A stretch of 64,000 nt of DNA from Erwinia endophytica (lineage in GTDB: Bacteria; Pseudomonadota; Gammaproteobacteria; Enterobacterales; Enterobacteriaceae), in assembly GCF_009295515.1 (NCBI RefSeq), contig NZ_RQVV01000053.1, positions 124,001 to 188,000 on the forward strand. The letters are read 5' to 3'. The notes beneath the pieces are model-generated. The model searched no databases. It was not told where the DNA came from and was given only the letters and a program-made list of their open reading frames with translations. The translations under genes and the position numbers were made by a program. Positions 1 to 9,192 of the stretch are shown here, one piece after another. Each line of letters opens with the position of its first letter. Position 1 is the stretch's first letter.

Positions 1-50
1 TTTACTGCATAATCATTCAACGTTTTTTACTTCATTTATATGGAAAAAAT

Positions 51-947
51 ATGACCAAGCTTAAAGCAGTTATCCCCGTTGCGGGTCTGGGTATGCATAT
101 GCTCCCTGCTACAAAAGCCATTCCTAAAGAGATGCTGCCTGTTGTGGACAAACCGATGATCCAGTACATCATCGATGAGTGCGTGGCAGCGGGTATCAAG
201 GAAATTGTCCTGGTCACTCATGCGTCCAAGAATGCAGTTGAAAACCATTTTGACACCTCTTATGAGCTGGAAGCTTTGCTGGAAGCTCGCGTTAAACGTT
301 CTTTGCTGAGCGAAGTCCAGTCCATCTGCCCGCCAGGCGTGACCATTATGAATGTGCGTCAGCCACAGCCGCTGGGTCTGGCAAACTCGATTTTGTGCGC
401 CCGTCCAATGTTGCATGATGAGGCCTTTGTGGTGGTGTTGCCGGACGTGCTATTGGATGACGCCACCGCCGATCCTCTGCGTTATAATCTGGCCGCGATG
501 GTGGCGCGTTTTGAAGAAACCGGCCGCAGTCAGGTGCTGGCTCATCACATGCCCGAGGCTGACCTGTCTGAGTACTCGGTGATTAAAACGCAGGAAGTGA
601 TGGATAATCCGGGCCAGACCAGTCAGATCGTGGACTTTGTTGAGAAACCTGAAAATCCGCAGGCATTAGGTTCCGACCTGGCTGCTGTGGGGCGTTATGT
701 GCTTTCCGCCGATATCTGGTCAGAGCTGGAAAATCTGGAACCGGGAGCATGGGGCCGCTATCAGTTGACGGATGCCATTGCCAGACTGGCGAAAAAGCAG
801 CCGGTTGATGCTCATCAATTGAGTGGGAACAGCTTTGACTGTGGCCGCAAACTCGGTTACATGAAAGCTTTTGTTTCCTGGGGATTGAGAAACCATGCTC
901 AGGGACGCGAATTCCGCGAAGAGATTCAGAAAATTCTGGCTAAATAA
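51..947 (+). CDS. galF: GalF, UTP-glucose-1-phosphate uridylyltransferase-like regulatory subunit
   Basis: The 298-residue protein is a nucleotidyltransferase of the GalU/GalF family. The N-terminal loop reads [19 protein letters not shown]. GalU has Thr-Arg where this has Met-His, and that pair is the GalF signature. GalF is known as a weakly active or inactive paralogue that associates with GalU and influences UDP-glucose supply for surface polysaccharides. The KPMIQYI stretch and the FVEKPENP segment are conserved. A short GGAAAA stands just before the ATG. It is the first gene of the galF-to-gnd polysaccharide region. The GalF call is firm from the loop; whether it retains any activity cannot be seen. 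Confidence 0.93.
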   Translation: MTKLKAVIPVAGLGMHMLPATKAIPKEMLPVVDKPMIQYIIDECVAAGIKEIVLVTHASKNAVENHFDTSYELEALLEARVKRSLLSEVQSICPPGVTIMNVRQPQPLGLANSILCARPMLHDEAFVVVLPDVLLDDATADPLRYNLAAMVARFEETGRSQVLAHHMPEADLSEYSVIKTQEVMDNPGQTSQIVDFVEKPENPQALGSDLAAVGRYVLSADIWSELENLEPGAWGRYQLTDAIARLAKKQPVDAHQLSGNSFDCGRKLGYMKAFVSWGLRNHAQGREFREEIQKILAK

Positions 948-999
948 TTCGCAATATCATGATGGCCGTGCAGCAGAAGCGCGGTTGTGAGGAGTCAAC

Positions 1000-2013
1000 A
1001 TGGCTATTTTAGTAACGGGTGGCGCGGGCTATATCGGTTCCCATACTGTACTGACGCTGCTCGATCGCGGTGATGAGGTGGTGGTACTGGATAACCTGAG
1101 CAACGCTTCACGCGAGTCAATCAACCGCGTCGAGCAACTCACCGGCAAAAAAGCGGTTTTCTGTGAAGGCGATATTCTTGACCGCGCCTGTTTACGCGAT
1201 GTGTTCGCCCGGCATGATATCTCTGCGGTTATCCATTTCGCGGGGCTGAAAGCCGTGGGTGAATCCACCCGTATGCCACTGGAATATTATCAGAACAATG
1301 TTACCGGCACACTGGTGTTACTGGAAGAGATGCGCACTGCAGGTGTGAATCAATTTATCTTCAGCTCTTCCGCTACCGTGTATGGCGCTGATGCCCCGGT
1401 TCCTTATGTGGAAACCACGCAGATCGGTGGCACGACCAGCCCTTACGGCACCTCGAAACTGATGGTGGAATTCATCCTGCGCGACTATGCCAAAGCCAAT
1501 CCGGAATTCAGCGTAATTGCACTGCGTTACTTCAATCCGGTGGGCGCACACCCGTCAGGGCAGATTGGTGAAGATCCGAACGGTATTCCCAATAACCTGT
1601 TGCCATACATCGCTCAGGTGGCTATTGGACGCCTGGAGAAGTTGGGGATTTTTGGTGATGATTATCCCACGAAAGACGGCACCGGCGTACGTGATTATAT
1701 CCATGTGATGGACCTGGCGGAAGGTCACCTGAAAGCGCTGGATCATCTGCCTGCCATCAGCGGTTATAAAGCTTACAACCTTGGCGCCGGGAAAGGCTAT
1801 TCCGTTCTGGAAATGGTCAAAGCATTTGAAAAAGCGTCTGGTCGTTCCGTACCTTATCAAATTTCCCCTCGCCGGGCTGGCGACCTGGCCGCCTTCTGGG
1901 CCGATGCCTCACTGGCGGAGAAAGAACTGAACTGGCGTGTTTCCCGCGGTATCGACGAAATGATGCGCGATACCTGGAACTGGCAGAGTAAGAACCCGGA
2001 AGGATACCGTTAA
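1000..2013 (+). CDS. galE: UDP-glucose 4-epimerase GalE
   Basis: The 337-residue extended short-chain dehydrogenase interconverts UDP-glucose and UDP-galactose in the cytosol. It has the N-terminal NAD-binding motif GGAGYIGS (residues 7-14) and the catalytic YGTSK (Tyr-x-x-x-Lys) near residue 149. The length is that of the usual family member. A strong GAGGAG ribosome site at 989-994 fixes the ATG. It follows galF by 52 bases in the same direction and ends just before a hairpin terminator, so it is probably co-transcribed with galF. Here galE supplies surface polysaccharide rather than sitting in a gal operon, an arrangement known from Erwinia and Pantoea. Confidence 0.95.
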   Translation: MAILVTGGAGYIGSHTVLTLLDRGDEVVVLDNLSNASRESINRVEQLTGKKAVFCEGDILDRACLRDVFARHDISAVIHFAGLKAVGESTRMPLEYYQNNVTGTLVLLEEMRTAGVNQFIFSSSATVYGADAPVPYVETTQIGGTTSPYGTSKLMVEFILRDYAKANPEFSVIALRYFNPVGAHPSGQIGEDPNGIPNNLLPYIAQVAIGRLEKLGIFGDDYPTKDGTGVRDYIHVMDLAEGHLKALDHLPAISGYKAYNLGAGKGYSVLEMVKAFEKASGRSVPYQISPRRAGDLAAFWADASLAEKELNWRVSRGIDEMMRDTWNWQSKNPEGYR

Positions 2014-2044
2014 GCGCTATTTCAGGATTTCAACTTTGATCAAT

Positions 2045-2070
2045 AAACCCAGCGATAATGCTGGGTTTTT
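2045..2070 (+). terminator. Rho-independent terminator after galE
   Basis: A 9-bp perfect stem, AAACCCAGC (2045-2053) with GCTGGGTTT (2060-2068), encloses a 6-base loop and runs into a T tract. It ends the galF-galE transcript before the O-antigen leader. Confidence 0.85.
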
Positions 2071-2455
2071 GTCTATTTGTGCCAGCGAAAATTTTAAATA
2101 CTATTATAGTGATGAAATTTATCTTTTTTGGTTAAAAGATAACCTTTAATTGCACGGGAAAGAATATGTTCCACTCCTGAACGAACGATATCGCTGATAC
2201 ATTATCCTGATTTCTGCCTGATCGGCTATATTGTTGCACGATGGACTATCCGGGTAAGAACTGTCTGGATAGTTCTGATTTTAGTTAGTTTTCATAATGG
2301 CAGAATGCTACAATTGTCAGTTATAGCACTGAGCCATATGGGATAAAGTATGGTAAATAAAGGATTATATTCATAGTGTTAGATAACCGGGTGCTTGTTC
2401 ATACCATGGTGAGATGAAGCGTGAGCAAGGATTCAGCTCAAAATTTTAGTCTGCA
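2071..2455. other. AT-rich gene-free leader upstream of JUMPStart
   Basis: No credible coding region was seen. The stretch contains an inverted repeat, ACTATCC (2244-2250) facing GGATAGT (2266-2272), and a possible sigma-70 promoter listed separately. It probably serves as promoter and long untranslated leader for the rml/O-polysaccharide operon. Confidence 0.6.
2314..2342 (+). promoter_or_regulatory. Possible sigma-70 promoter for the O-polysaccharide operon
   Basis: TTGTCA (2314-2319) stands 17 bases before TATGGG (2337-2342), about 115 bases upstream of the JUMPStart element. The -10 match is mediocre, so this is a candidate only. Confidence 0.35.
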
Positions 2456-2488
2456 CAGTGGGGCCGCTAACCCAAGGGCGGTAGCATG
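2456..2488 (+). promoter_or_regulatory. JUMPStart element with ops (RfaH recruitment) site
   Basis: The stretch starts CAGTGG and ends with GGCGGTAGCATG at 2477-2488, the ops element. In E. coli the ops consensus is GGCGGTAGCGTG/T, so one base (A at 2486) differs. ops in the non-template strand pauses RNA polymerase and recruits the antiterminator RfaH, which is needed for long polysaccharide operons. It lies 85 bases before rmlB, the usual place. Confidence 0.88.
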
Positions 2489-2573
2489 GCTGAAATTCAC
2501 CCAATCAACATGATCGGGGAAACTCAATAATTTACTGTTATTGTTCCAAATCACTTCCGTTTAGAGACGCGCT

Positions 2574-3653
2574 ATGAAGATTTTGATCACTGGTGGTGCT
2601 GGATTCATTGGTTCAGCGGTGGTAAGACATATCATCCAGGATACGCAGGATTCCGTTATTAACGTGGATAAGTTGACCTATGCGGGTAATCTTGAATCCA
2701 TCAAAGATGTCAGCAGCAGTGAGCGTTATCGATTTGTCCAGTTGGATATTTGTGATACCAATGGCCTGATCAAAGTAATGAACGAGTTAAAGCCGGATGC
2801 CATCATGCATCTGGCGGCGGAAAGCCATGTTGATCGGTCTATCACTGGTCCCGCCGATTTTGTGCAGACCAATGTGGTGGGAACTTACAGTTTGCTCGAA
2901 GCCGCCCGTCAATATTGGAGCACACTCAGCGCAGACAAAAAGCAGGCGTTCCGCTTCCACCATATTTCCACCGATGAAGTTTATGGCGACTTACCTCATC
3001 CGGATGAAATGAGCGGTGAATTGCCGCTGTTTACCGAAACAACGTCTTATGCGCCAAGCAGTCCTTATTCTGCCACCAAAGCGGCCAGTGATCACCTGGT
3101 CAGGGCATGGGGACGTACCTATAAGCTGCCGGTAATCATCACCAACTGTTCTAATAATTATGGCCCTTATCATTTCCCAGAGAAATTAATCCCACTGATA
3201 ATCATCAATGCACTGGAGAAAAAGCCATTACCTGTCTACGGTAAAGGCGATCAGATCCGTGACTGGCTGTATGTCGAGGATCACGCGCGGGCATTGTACA
3301 AAGTGGTGACTGAAGCTGAAGTTGGCAGCAACTATAACATCGGTGGTCACAATGAGAAAAAAAACCTCGACGTTGTTGAGACTGTTTGCAAATTGCTGGA
3401 TGAGCTAAAGCCCACAGATGGCCACTATGCCGATCTGATTACTTACGTGAATGACCGTCCGGGCCATGATCGCCGTTATGCCATCGACTCAACAAAGATT
3501 CAGAAAGAGCTGGGCTGGAAACCGCAGGAAACATTCGAAAGTGGATTACGAAAAACAGTTCAGTGGTACCTGAGCAACAGTGAATGGGTTGATAACGTGA
3601 AAAGCGGCGCTTACCAGAGCTGGATCGAACAACATTACGAGAAGCGTGGCTGA
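2574..3653 (+). CDS. rmlB: dTDP-glucose 4,6-dehydratase RmlB
   Basis: The 359-residue extended SDR enzyme makes dTDP-4-keto-6-deoxyglucose from dTDP-glucose, the second step of dTDP-L-rhamnose synthesis. Visible motifs are GGAGFIGS near the N-terminus, the STDEVYGD segment with its catalytic Asp-Glu, and YSATK (Tyr-x-x-x-Lys). It is the first gene after the JUMPStart element. The stop overlaps the next start (TGATG at 3651-3655), indicating translational coupling with rmlD. RffG, the enterobacterial common antigen paralogue, is similar, but the rmlBDAC context favours RmlB. Confidence 0.95.
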   Translation: MKILITGGAGFIGSAVVRHIIQDTQDSVINVDKLTYAGNLESIKDVSSSERYRFVQLDICDTNGLIKVMNELKPDAIMHLAAESHVDRSITGPADFVQTNVVGTYSLLEAARQYWSTLSADKKQAFRFHHISTDEVYGDLPHPDEMSGELPLFTETTSYAPSSPYSATKAASDHLVRAWGRTYKLPVIITNCSNNYGPYHFPEKLIPLIIINALEKKPLPVYGKGDQIRDWLYVEDHARALYKVVTEAEVGSNYNIGGHNEKKNLDVVETVCKLLDELKPTDGHYADLITYVNDRPGHDRRYAIDSTKIQKELGWKPQETFESGLRKTVQWYLSNSEWVDNVKSGAYQSWIEQHYEKRG

Positions 3654-4540
3654 TGAAGATTCTTTTATTGGGTAAAAATGGTCAGGTTGGCTGGGAATTG
3701 CAGCGGGCGCTGGTACCGTTAGGTAATCTGACCGCCCTGGATCGTCATTCAACCGATTATTGTGGTGATTTATCCAACCCAGAGGGTATTGCCGCGACTA
3801 TCTTAGCGATAAAACCTGATGTTATCGTCAATGCTGCAGCATACACCGCTGTTGATAAAGCCGAAGCCGAGGCTGACATGGCTGCGATCCTGAATACCTC
3901 TGCAGTGGCATCAATGGCCGAAGCGGCTGAGAAAGTTGGGGCTCTGTTGGTCCATTATTCCACGGATTACGTGTTCAATGGTCGGGGAGAAAAACCCTGG
4001 GTTGAATCAGATGTGACTGATCCGCTGAACGTTTATGGTAAAACCAAGCGCGATGGGGAAGATGCGATTGCGGCAGCCTGTAGCCACTATCTGATCTTTC
4101 GTACCAGCTGGGTCTATGCGGCAAAAGGTAAGAATTTTGCGAAGACCATGCTAAAACTGGCAGCTGAAAGAGAGGAATTGTCAGTTATCAACGATCAGTT
4201 TGGTGCGCCAACAGGCGCCGAATTGATCGCGGACTGTACTGCGCATGCTATCCGCAAAACCAAAGTTCAGCCGCAGCTTGCAGGTGTTTATCATCTGATT
4301 GCCAGTGGCACGACAACCTGGCACGATTATGCCGCGTTCGTTATCAAAAAAGCGCGAGAAAAAGGGCTGGCGTTGCAGGTCAATAAAGTTATCCCTGTCG
4401 CTACATCGGCATTTCCAACAGCGGCTAAGCGACCAGCGAATTCAAGACTGGATATTACAAAATTCCAGCAGAGTTTTGAATTGATGCTGCCGGACTGGCG
4501 TATTGGTGTAGAGCGTATGCTCGCTGAAATTATTGGATAA
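3653..4540 (+). CDS. rmlD: dTDP-4-dehydrorhamnose reductase RmlD
   Basis: The 295-residue SDR reduces dTDP-4-keto-L-rhamnose to dTDP-L-rhamnose, the last step of the pathway. The N-terminus carries GKNGQVGWEL, the RmlD form of the dinucleotide motif. STDYVFNG and YGKTK (Tyr-x-x-x-Lys) follow at the expected spacing. The start overlaps the rmlB stop, and rmlA follows after 51 bases. The gene order B-D-A-C is the common enterobacterial one. Confidence 0.95.
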   Translation: MKILLLGKNGQVGWELQRALVPLGNLTALDRHSTDYCGDLSNPEGIAATILAIKPDVIVNAAAYTAVDKAEAEADMAAILNTSAVASMAEAAEKVGALLVHYSTDYVFNGRGEKPWVESDVTDPLNVYGKTKRDGEDAIAAACSHYLIFRTSWVYAAKGKNFAKTMLKLAAEREELSVINDQFGAPTGAELIADCTAHAIRKTKVQPQLAGVYHLIASGTTTWHDYAAFVIKKAREKGLALQVNKVIPVATSAFPTAAKRPANSRLDITKFQQSFELMLPDWRIGVERMLAEIIG

Positions 4541-4591
4541 ATTCTAAAATTCAGCATCAGAAAAATGCTGATAAATTGGTGACAATGTATT

Positions 4592-5473
4592 ATGACAAAG
4601 AATAAAGGTATTATCCTGGCGGGTGGCTCCGGAACAAGACTTTACCCTGTTACGATGGCCGTCAGTAAGCAACTGTTGCCTATCTATGATAAGCCGATGA
4701 TTTACTACCCGTTGAGCACCCTGATGATGGCAGGTATTCGCGATATTTTGATCATCAGCACGCCGCAGGATACGCCACGTTTTGCAAGCCTGTTAGGGGA
4801 TGGTTCTCAGTGGGGGTTATCAATCCAGTATAAAGTCCAGGAAAGCCCAGATGGTCTGGCGCAGGCTTTTATTCTTGGCGAAGAATTTATCGGTGATGAT
4901 GCTTGCGCATTGATTCTGGGTGATAACATTTTCTATGGGCATGAGCTGAGTAAGCAGTTGGAAGACGCCTGCAATAAAAAACAAGGGGCGACTGTCTTTG
5001 CTTATCACGTTCAGGATCCAGAACGTTATGGCGTCGTCGAGTTCGATAAAGAGGGGAAAGCTATCTCTCTGGTGGAGAAACCTGAACATCCCAAGAGTAA
5101 CTATGCCGTGACTGGTCTCTATTTTTACGACAACAGCGTAGTCGAAATTGCCAAATCTTTGAAGCCTTCGCCTCGCGGCGAGCTGGAAATTACCGATGTG
5201 AATCGTATTTACATGGAGAACGGTCAGCTTTCTGTTTCGATCATGGGACGTGGGCATGCCTGGCTGGATACCGGGACCCATCAGAGCATGATGGAGGCCA
5301 ACAATTTTATCCAAACCATCGAAACCCGTCAGGGACTGAAAGTTTGCTGCCCGGAAGAGATAGCTTTTCGTAAGAAGTTCATTGATGCAGAACAGCTGAA
5401 AAAGCTGGCGAAACCACTGTGCAAAAATGACTATGGTAAATATTTGATGGTGCTGGCAGAGGGGAAGATCTGA
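4592..5473 (+). CDS. rmlA: Glucose-1-phosphate thymidylyltransferase RmlA
   Basis: The 293-residue nucleotidyltransferase joins dTTP and glucose-1-phosphate to give dTDP-glucose, the first step towards dTDP-L-rhamnose. It has the signature [11 protein letters not shown] close to the N-terminus, [16 protein letters not shown] after it, and LGDNIFYG for the metal-binding Asp. The length matches RmlA and its common-antigen paralogue RffH. rmlC begins one base after its stop, so the two are translated together. Confidence 0.95.
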   Translation: MTKNKGIILAGGSGTRLYPVTMAVSKQLLPIYDKPMIYYPLSTLMMAGIRDILIISTPQDTPRFASLLGDGSQWGLSIQYKVQESPDGLAQAFILGEEFIGDDACALILGDNIFYGHELSKQLEDACNKKQGATVFAYHVQDPERYGVVEFDKEGKAISLVEKPEHPKSNYAVTGLYFYDNSVVEIAKSLKPSPRGELEITDVNRIYMENGQLSVSIMGRGHAWLDTGTHQSMMEANNFIQTIETRQGLKVCCPEEIAFRKKFIDAEQLKKLAKPLCKNDYGKYLMVLAEGKI

Positions 5474-5474
5474 G

Positions 5475-6023
5475 ATGAAAGTGATTGAAACCAGTATTCC
5501 GGATGTGAAGATTATCGAACCCACTGTCTTTGGCGATGAGCGTGGTTTTTTTATGGAAACGTGGCAGCAGAAGAAATTTGAAGAATTGGTTGCTCAACGT
5601 CAATTTGTTCAGGATAATCATTCTAAGTCCACTCAAGGTATCCTACGTGGTCTGCACTATCAGACTGAAAATACCCAAGGTAAACTGGTTCGTGTTGTTG
5701 CTGGAGAAGTATTTGATGTAGCGGTAGATATGCGAGAGTCATCTGAAACCTTCGGACAATGGGTTGGGGTTTTCCTTTCAGCAGATAACAGACGTCAGCT
5801 TTGGGTGCCGGAAGGTTTTGCTCACGGTTTTTATGTGACATCTGAATCTGCAGAATTCGTTTATAAATGTACGGACTATTATAATCCGAGTCATGAACAT
5901 ACATTGCAGTGGAATGATTCTACTATTGGTGTTGAATGGCCTATTATTACTGGTAATGAACCACTGCTTTCGGCTAAGGATCAGGCTGGGAAATTTTTCC
6001 ACGAAGCAGTTTATTTTAAATGA
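5475..6023 (+). CDS. rmlC: dTDP-4-dehydrorhamnose 3,5-epimerase RmlC
   Basis: The 182-residue cupin epimerises C3 and C5 of dTDP-4-keto-6-deoxyglucose. The family motif RGLHYQ holds the catalytic His, and WVPEGFAHGFY is the second conserved block. It is immediately downstream of rmlA. Codon use becomes more AT-rich towards its 3' end, marking the boundary to the strain-specific genes that follow. Confidence 0.95.
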   Translation: MKVIETSIPDVKIIEPTVFGDERGFFMETWQQKKFEELVAQRQFVQDNHSKSTQGILRGLHYQTENTQGKLVRVVAGEVFDVAVDMRESSETFGQWVGVFLSADNRRQLWVPEGFAHGFYVTSESAEFVYKCTDYYNPSHEHTLQWNDSTIGVEWPIITGNEPLLSAKDQAGKFFHEAVYFK

Positions 6024-6046
6024 TATTAAAAATGTAATTACTCTTT

Positions 6047-6077
6047 AAAAGAATAATGATGGCATCATTATTCTTTT
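6047..6077 (+). terminator. Perfect AT-rich hairpin between rmlC and the glycosyltransferase genes
   Basis: Fourteen perfectly paired bases (6047-6060 with 6064-6077) close over a GGC loop. The 3' arm ends in TTCTTTT. It looks like an intrinsic terminator or strong pause inside the O-polysaccharide operon. RfaH-modified polymerase could read through it. Termination strength is uncertain because the stem is mostly A-T pairs. Confidence 0.55.
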
Positions 6078-6155
6078 ATGCTGGGATGTTATAATAACTG
6101 AAGTTATTTTTATTATAGATTATATTATGATATCCAATGATAGTATGGTTCTGAA

Positions 6156-7097
6156 ATGTTTAAAGATGACAATATAAGCATCCTATTTTGTAGCTATAAT
6201 GGTGAAAAATATATTAGGGAGCAACTTGATTCCATTATTGAACAGACATATAGGAACTGGACTCTTTATATATCTGATGATGGTTCAACAGATAACACTC
6301 TTAATATTATCAATGAATATAGGGAAAAACTACCAGAGAATAAGTTAGTTTTGTTGGACGGTCCTCAAAAAGGTTTTGCAGCTAACTTTCTATCTTTGAT
6401 GAAAAAACCTGATATTCAGTCATCATACTATGCGTTCAGTGATCAGGATGATATCTGGCTTAAAACGAAGCTAGAACGTGCAGTGAATGCTATAAAAGAT
6501 ATTGAAAAATCATATAATTCGCAATGTATTCTCTATGGAGGGCGAACCAGGCTTATTAATGAAAAAAAAGAAGTCATTGGTCATTCTTCCATTTTTAATT
6601 GTGATTTGACATTAGAAAATGCACTACTGCAAAGTTTTTCTGGTGGAAATACAATGCTTTTTAATGATGTTTTGAAAAAGAAAATTGAATTACTACCTGA
6701 AGATATTTCAATTGTCTCCCATGATTGGTATCTATATATTATATGCTCTGCCTTTTGTGGCATTAATATTTATGACCCTGAACCTCAGATTCTTTACCGA
6801 CAGCATTCTAGTAATTTGGTTGGTAGTAATTTAGGATTACTATCGAAAATAGAACGTTTCCGGCGTCTCTATCAGGGGCAGTTTGCAGAATGGAATTTTA
6901 TAAATAAGCAGAGTCTTGATTTTTATTATCAGGAGTTCCCCCCCGCTCAGCAAGAGGTGATTAACTATTTTTATTCATGCGGTAGCAGTAATATTTTGCG
7001 TAGAATAAAAGGATTTAAGTCGGCGAAAGTTTATCGTCAGTCTGGATTTGAAACTTTTTTATTTTTTCTAATTAATATTTTCAATAAATTAGTCTAA
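6156..7097 (+). CDS. GT2-family glycosyltransferase, probable rhamnosyltransferase
   Basis: The 313-residue cytoplasmic or membrane-associated protein has the GT-A fold signature of family GT2: ISILFCSYNGEKYI at the N-terminus, SDDGSTDNT about 30 residues on, FSDQDDIW as the metal-binding Asp motif near residue 92, and SHDWYLY further along. Relatives transfer rhamnose or other sugars to a growing lipid-linked chain. Placement after rmlBDAC suggests dTDP-rhamnose as donor; that is inference. Base composition is very low in GC compared with flanking housekeeping genes, a usual sign of a horizontally moved O-antigen gene. Confidence 0.85.
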   Translation: MFKDDNISILFCSYNGEKYIREQLDSIIEQTYRNWTLYISDDGSTDNTLNIINEYREKLPENKLVLLDGPQKGFAANFLSLMKKPDIQSSYYAFSDQDDIWLKTKLERAVNAIKDIEKSYNSQCILYGGRTRLINEKKEVIGHSSIFNCDLTLENALLQSFSGGNTMLFNDVLKKKIELLPEDISIVSHDWYLYIICSAFCGINIYDPEPQILYRQHSSNLVGSNLGLLSKIERFRRLYQGQFAEWNFINKQSLDFYYQEFPPAQQEVINYFYSCGSSNILRRIKGFKSAKVYRQSGFETFLFFLINIFNKLV

Positions 7098-7121
7098 TAT
7101 AGGATTGAATTTGGTGAGAAA

Positions 7122-8384
7122 ATGAGAGTATTTATTAACAAGTTGAAATGGATGTTTTTGAAAGTTATATTATTTTCCTACTATGGGTTCCTTTCTTTTA
7201 GAGATGGAATAAAAATAAAAAAATATCAAAATATTGTTCATAAAAAGGAATATAATGGGCAAAAAGTAATGTTATTAGCGCTTTATGAAAAATCACAACT
7301 GAGAAGTGATACTGTTGAGCTATTAAAAGCTGCTAAGAAGCAAGATATTTACATCATTGCTGTAAATACTTTAAAATTAAAGCCAGAATGTTATTTTCCT
7401 GAGCTTATTGATATTTATATTGAACGTGAAAATTATGGGAGAGATTTTGGTAGCTATCAGACCGGAATGAATTATTTTTATAAGAGTAAAATTTCCGAAT
7501 CTTGTTCTCGGTTGTTAATTATTAATGATAGTGTCTTTTTCTCCCTTAAAGGGCTTGATGAATTTATAAGTCAACTCTTTTCAACTGATTTAGAAGTTTT
7601 AGGTGCTACAGAAAATAGTCAGCATTCACATCATTTGGGATCTTTTTGTGTGTCAGTCTGTGGAAATATAGCAAGAGATAAAAAATTTGAAAATTTCTGG
7701 AAAAATTATAAATCATCAAATGTCAGGCCGCTTGTTATTAAACGAGGGGAGTTTGCACTAAGTAAACTATTGAAGTCTCTGGTCAGTTCTGAACAGCAAT
7801 TCAAGTCTCTTTATAATGTACTGCTGTTAGAAAAAAAATTGAAGTCTGATCCCTATATCCTCGATAATTACTTTTATTTTAGAAGGGAAGGTGATCGTGC
7901 CTGGTCTAATAAAAACCTTCTTAACTATTTTGAAGAAGATAGGATTCTAAAATCATTTCTTGATGATTATATCTCTAAGTGTAAGTTAGAGAATCGGGAT
8001 TCCGATTATGTTACTAAGAAAGATGAGGATGAAAAGGAAATTAATTATATAGATTTCTTGAGTTTTATTTCACGGTTGGACTATAAAACTGTTCCTTTTG
8101 GTAATATCCTACAGGAAAAACTCATTGCTCTTTATATGGAAGAGTTCACTTGGGGATCTCAAATTCATATTAATTGTCTCATAATGCATTACTTGGGACT
8201 TCCTATCATTAAACTCGACTTACTATTCCGCTGTGTTTGTAATATGAATGATTTGATAAAATTGAGAGACCAACTCGATGAGTCACAGCAGGATGAATTT
8301 ATGGCGCTGATGTCAACAAGACTTTGTGGTGATAAATTCTTGGTTGGGTTTAATCGACTGGCATATCAGCATGGGATTTTATAA
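7122..8384 (+). CDS. RgpF-family rhamnan synthesis protein
   Basis: The 420-residue protein resembles the RgpF family of rhamnan/O-polysaccharide synthesis proteins. The recognisable core is YGRDFGSYQTGM, then LLIINDSVFF and LGATENSQHSHHLGSFCV. It follows the GT2 gene by 24 bases. Its stop overlaps the next start as TAATG, so it is coupled to wzm. It is strongly AT-rich and lysine/asparagine-rich. Family members are linked to polyrhamnose chain building, but the exact bond made here cannot be told. The C-terminal third (from about residue 280) was not recognised. Confidence 0.78.
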   Translation: MRVFINKLKWMFLKVILFSYYGFLSFRDGIKIKKYQNIVHKKEYNGQKVMLLALYEKSQLRSDTVELLKAAKKQDIYIIAVNTLKLKPECYFPELIDIYIERENYGRDFGSYQTGMNYFYKSKISESCSRLLIINDSVFFSLKGLDEFISQLFSTDLEVLGATENSQHSHHLGSFCVSVCGNIARDKKFENFWKNYKSSNVRPLVIKRGEFALSKLLKSLVSSEQQFKSLYNVLLLEKKLKSDPYILDNYFYFRREGDRAWSNKNLLNYFEEDRILKSFLDDYISKCKLENRDSDYVTKKDEDEKEINYIDFLSFISRLDYKTVPFGNILQEKLIALYMEEFTWGSQIHINCLIMHYLGLPIIKLDLLFRCVCNMNDLIKLRDQLDESQQDEFMALMSTRLCGDKFLVGFNRLAYQHGIL

Positions 8385-9184
8385 TGTCTCTTTTAAAGAA
8401 CACTCCAGGCCTTGATGATTTGGTCGGTGCAATGAAATCATTTCATGTTATCCGTGTAATGGGAGGACAGGATATTCGTCAGCGTTATAAACGTTCTCGT
8501 CTTGGACCATTTTGGATTACCATTAGTATGGCGGTAATGATTACTACTATGGGGCTTGTTTTTGGTAATCTTTTTAAAACACCGCTACATGATTTCCTAC
8601 CTTACCTTACTCTTGGTTTGATCATTTGGGGGTTCTTGCTGAGTTGTATTACAGAGGGTTGTGATTCCCTCATCTCTGCTGAGGGTATCATTAAGCAACT
8701 CCCGGTGCCATTACATGTACATGTTCTACGCGTAGTATGGAAAAACTTCATTATTTTTATGCATAATATAGTCATCTTTCCTTTGGTTCTACTGGCCGTT
8801 GGAAAAGGAGTTGACTGGCATGTAGTGTTAGCTATTCCAGGATTTATCTTACTTGCGCTAAATATATCCTGGATGTTAGTGGTGATGTCATTAATATGTG
8901 CGCGCTTTCGAGACATGACTCAAATAATTCTCAGCATAATGCAGGTTATTTTCTATCTGACTCCCGTAATCTGGATGCCTCAGTTATTGACGCATCGAAT
9001 AGGTACAGTTCTGCTAGATTTTAATCCATTCTATCATTTTATTAATGTGGTAAGATCTCCTTTACTCGGACAGGCGCCCTCAGTAACCACTTGGATTGTT
9101 ACTATTGTCATGGCAATTATAGGTGTTGTTTTTTCTACAATCATGACTGGCAAATTTAAATATCGTGTGCCCTACTGGGTTTAG
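8384..9184 (+). CDS. wzm: O-polysaccharide ABC exporter permease Wzm
   Basis: The 266-residue ABC-2 type membrane protein has about six predicted hydrophobic segments. An amphipathic N-terminal part reads GGQDIRQRYKRSRLGPFW, typical of polysaccharide exporter permeases (Wzm, KpsM, RfbA). It forms the inner-membrane channel that flips the finished lipid-linked polysaccharide with the Wzt ATPase encoded next. Use of an ABC exporter means the chain is built in the cytoplasm, and no wzx/wzy genes are seen. Confidence 0.92.
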   Translation: MSLLKNTPGLDDLVGAMKSFHVIRVMGGQDIRQRYKRSRLGPFWITISMAVMITTMGLVFGNLFKTPLHDFLPYLTLGLIIWGFLLSCITEGCDSLISAEGIIKQLPVPLHVHVLRVVWKNFIIFMHNIVIFPLVLLAVGKGVDWHVVLAIPGFILLALNISWMLVVMSLICARFRDMTQIILSIMQVIFYLTPVIWMPQLLTHRIGTVLLDFNPFYHFINVVRSPLLGQAPSVTTWIVTIVMAIIGVVFSTIMTGKFKYRVPYWV

Positions 9185-9192
9185 GAATTACT

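Noticed and set aside
4820-5524. 234-codon open frame on the minus strand opposite rmlA
   Set aside because: It is antisense to a clear rmlA, has no recognised domain and no ribosome site.
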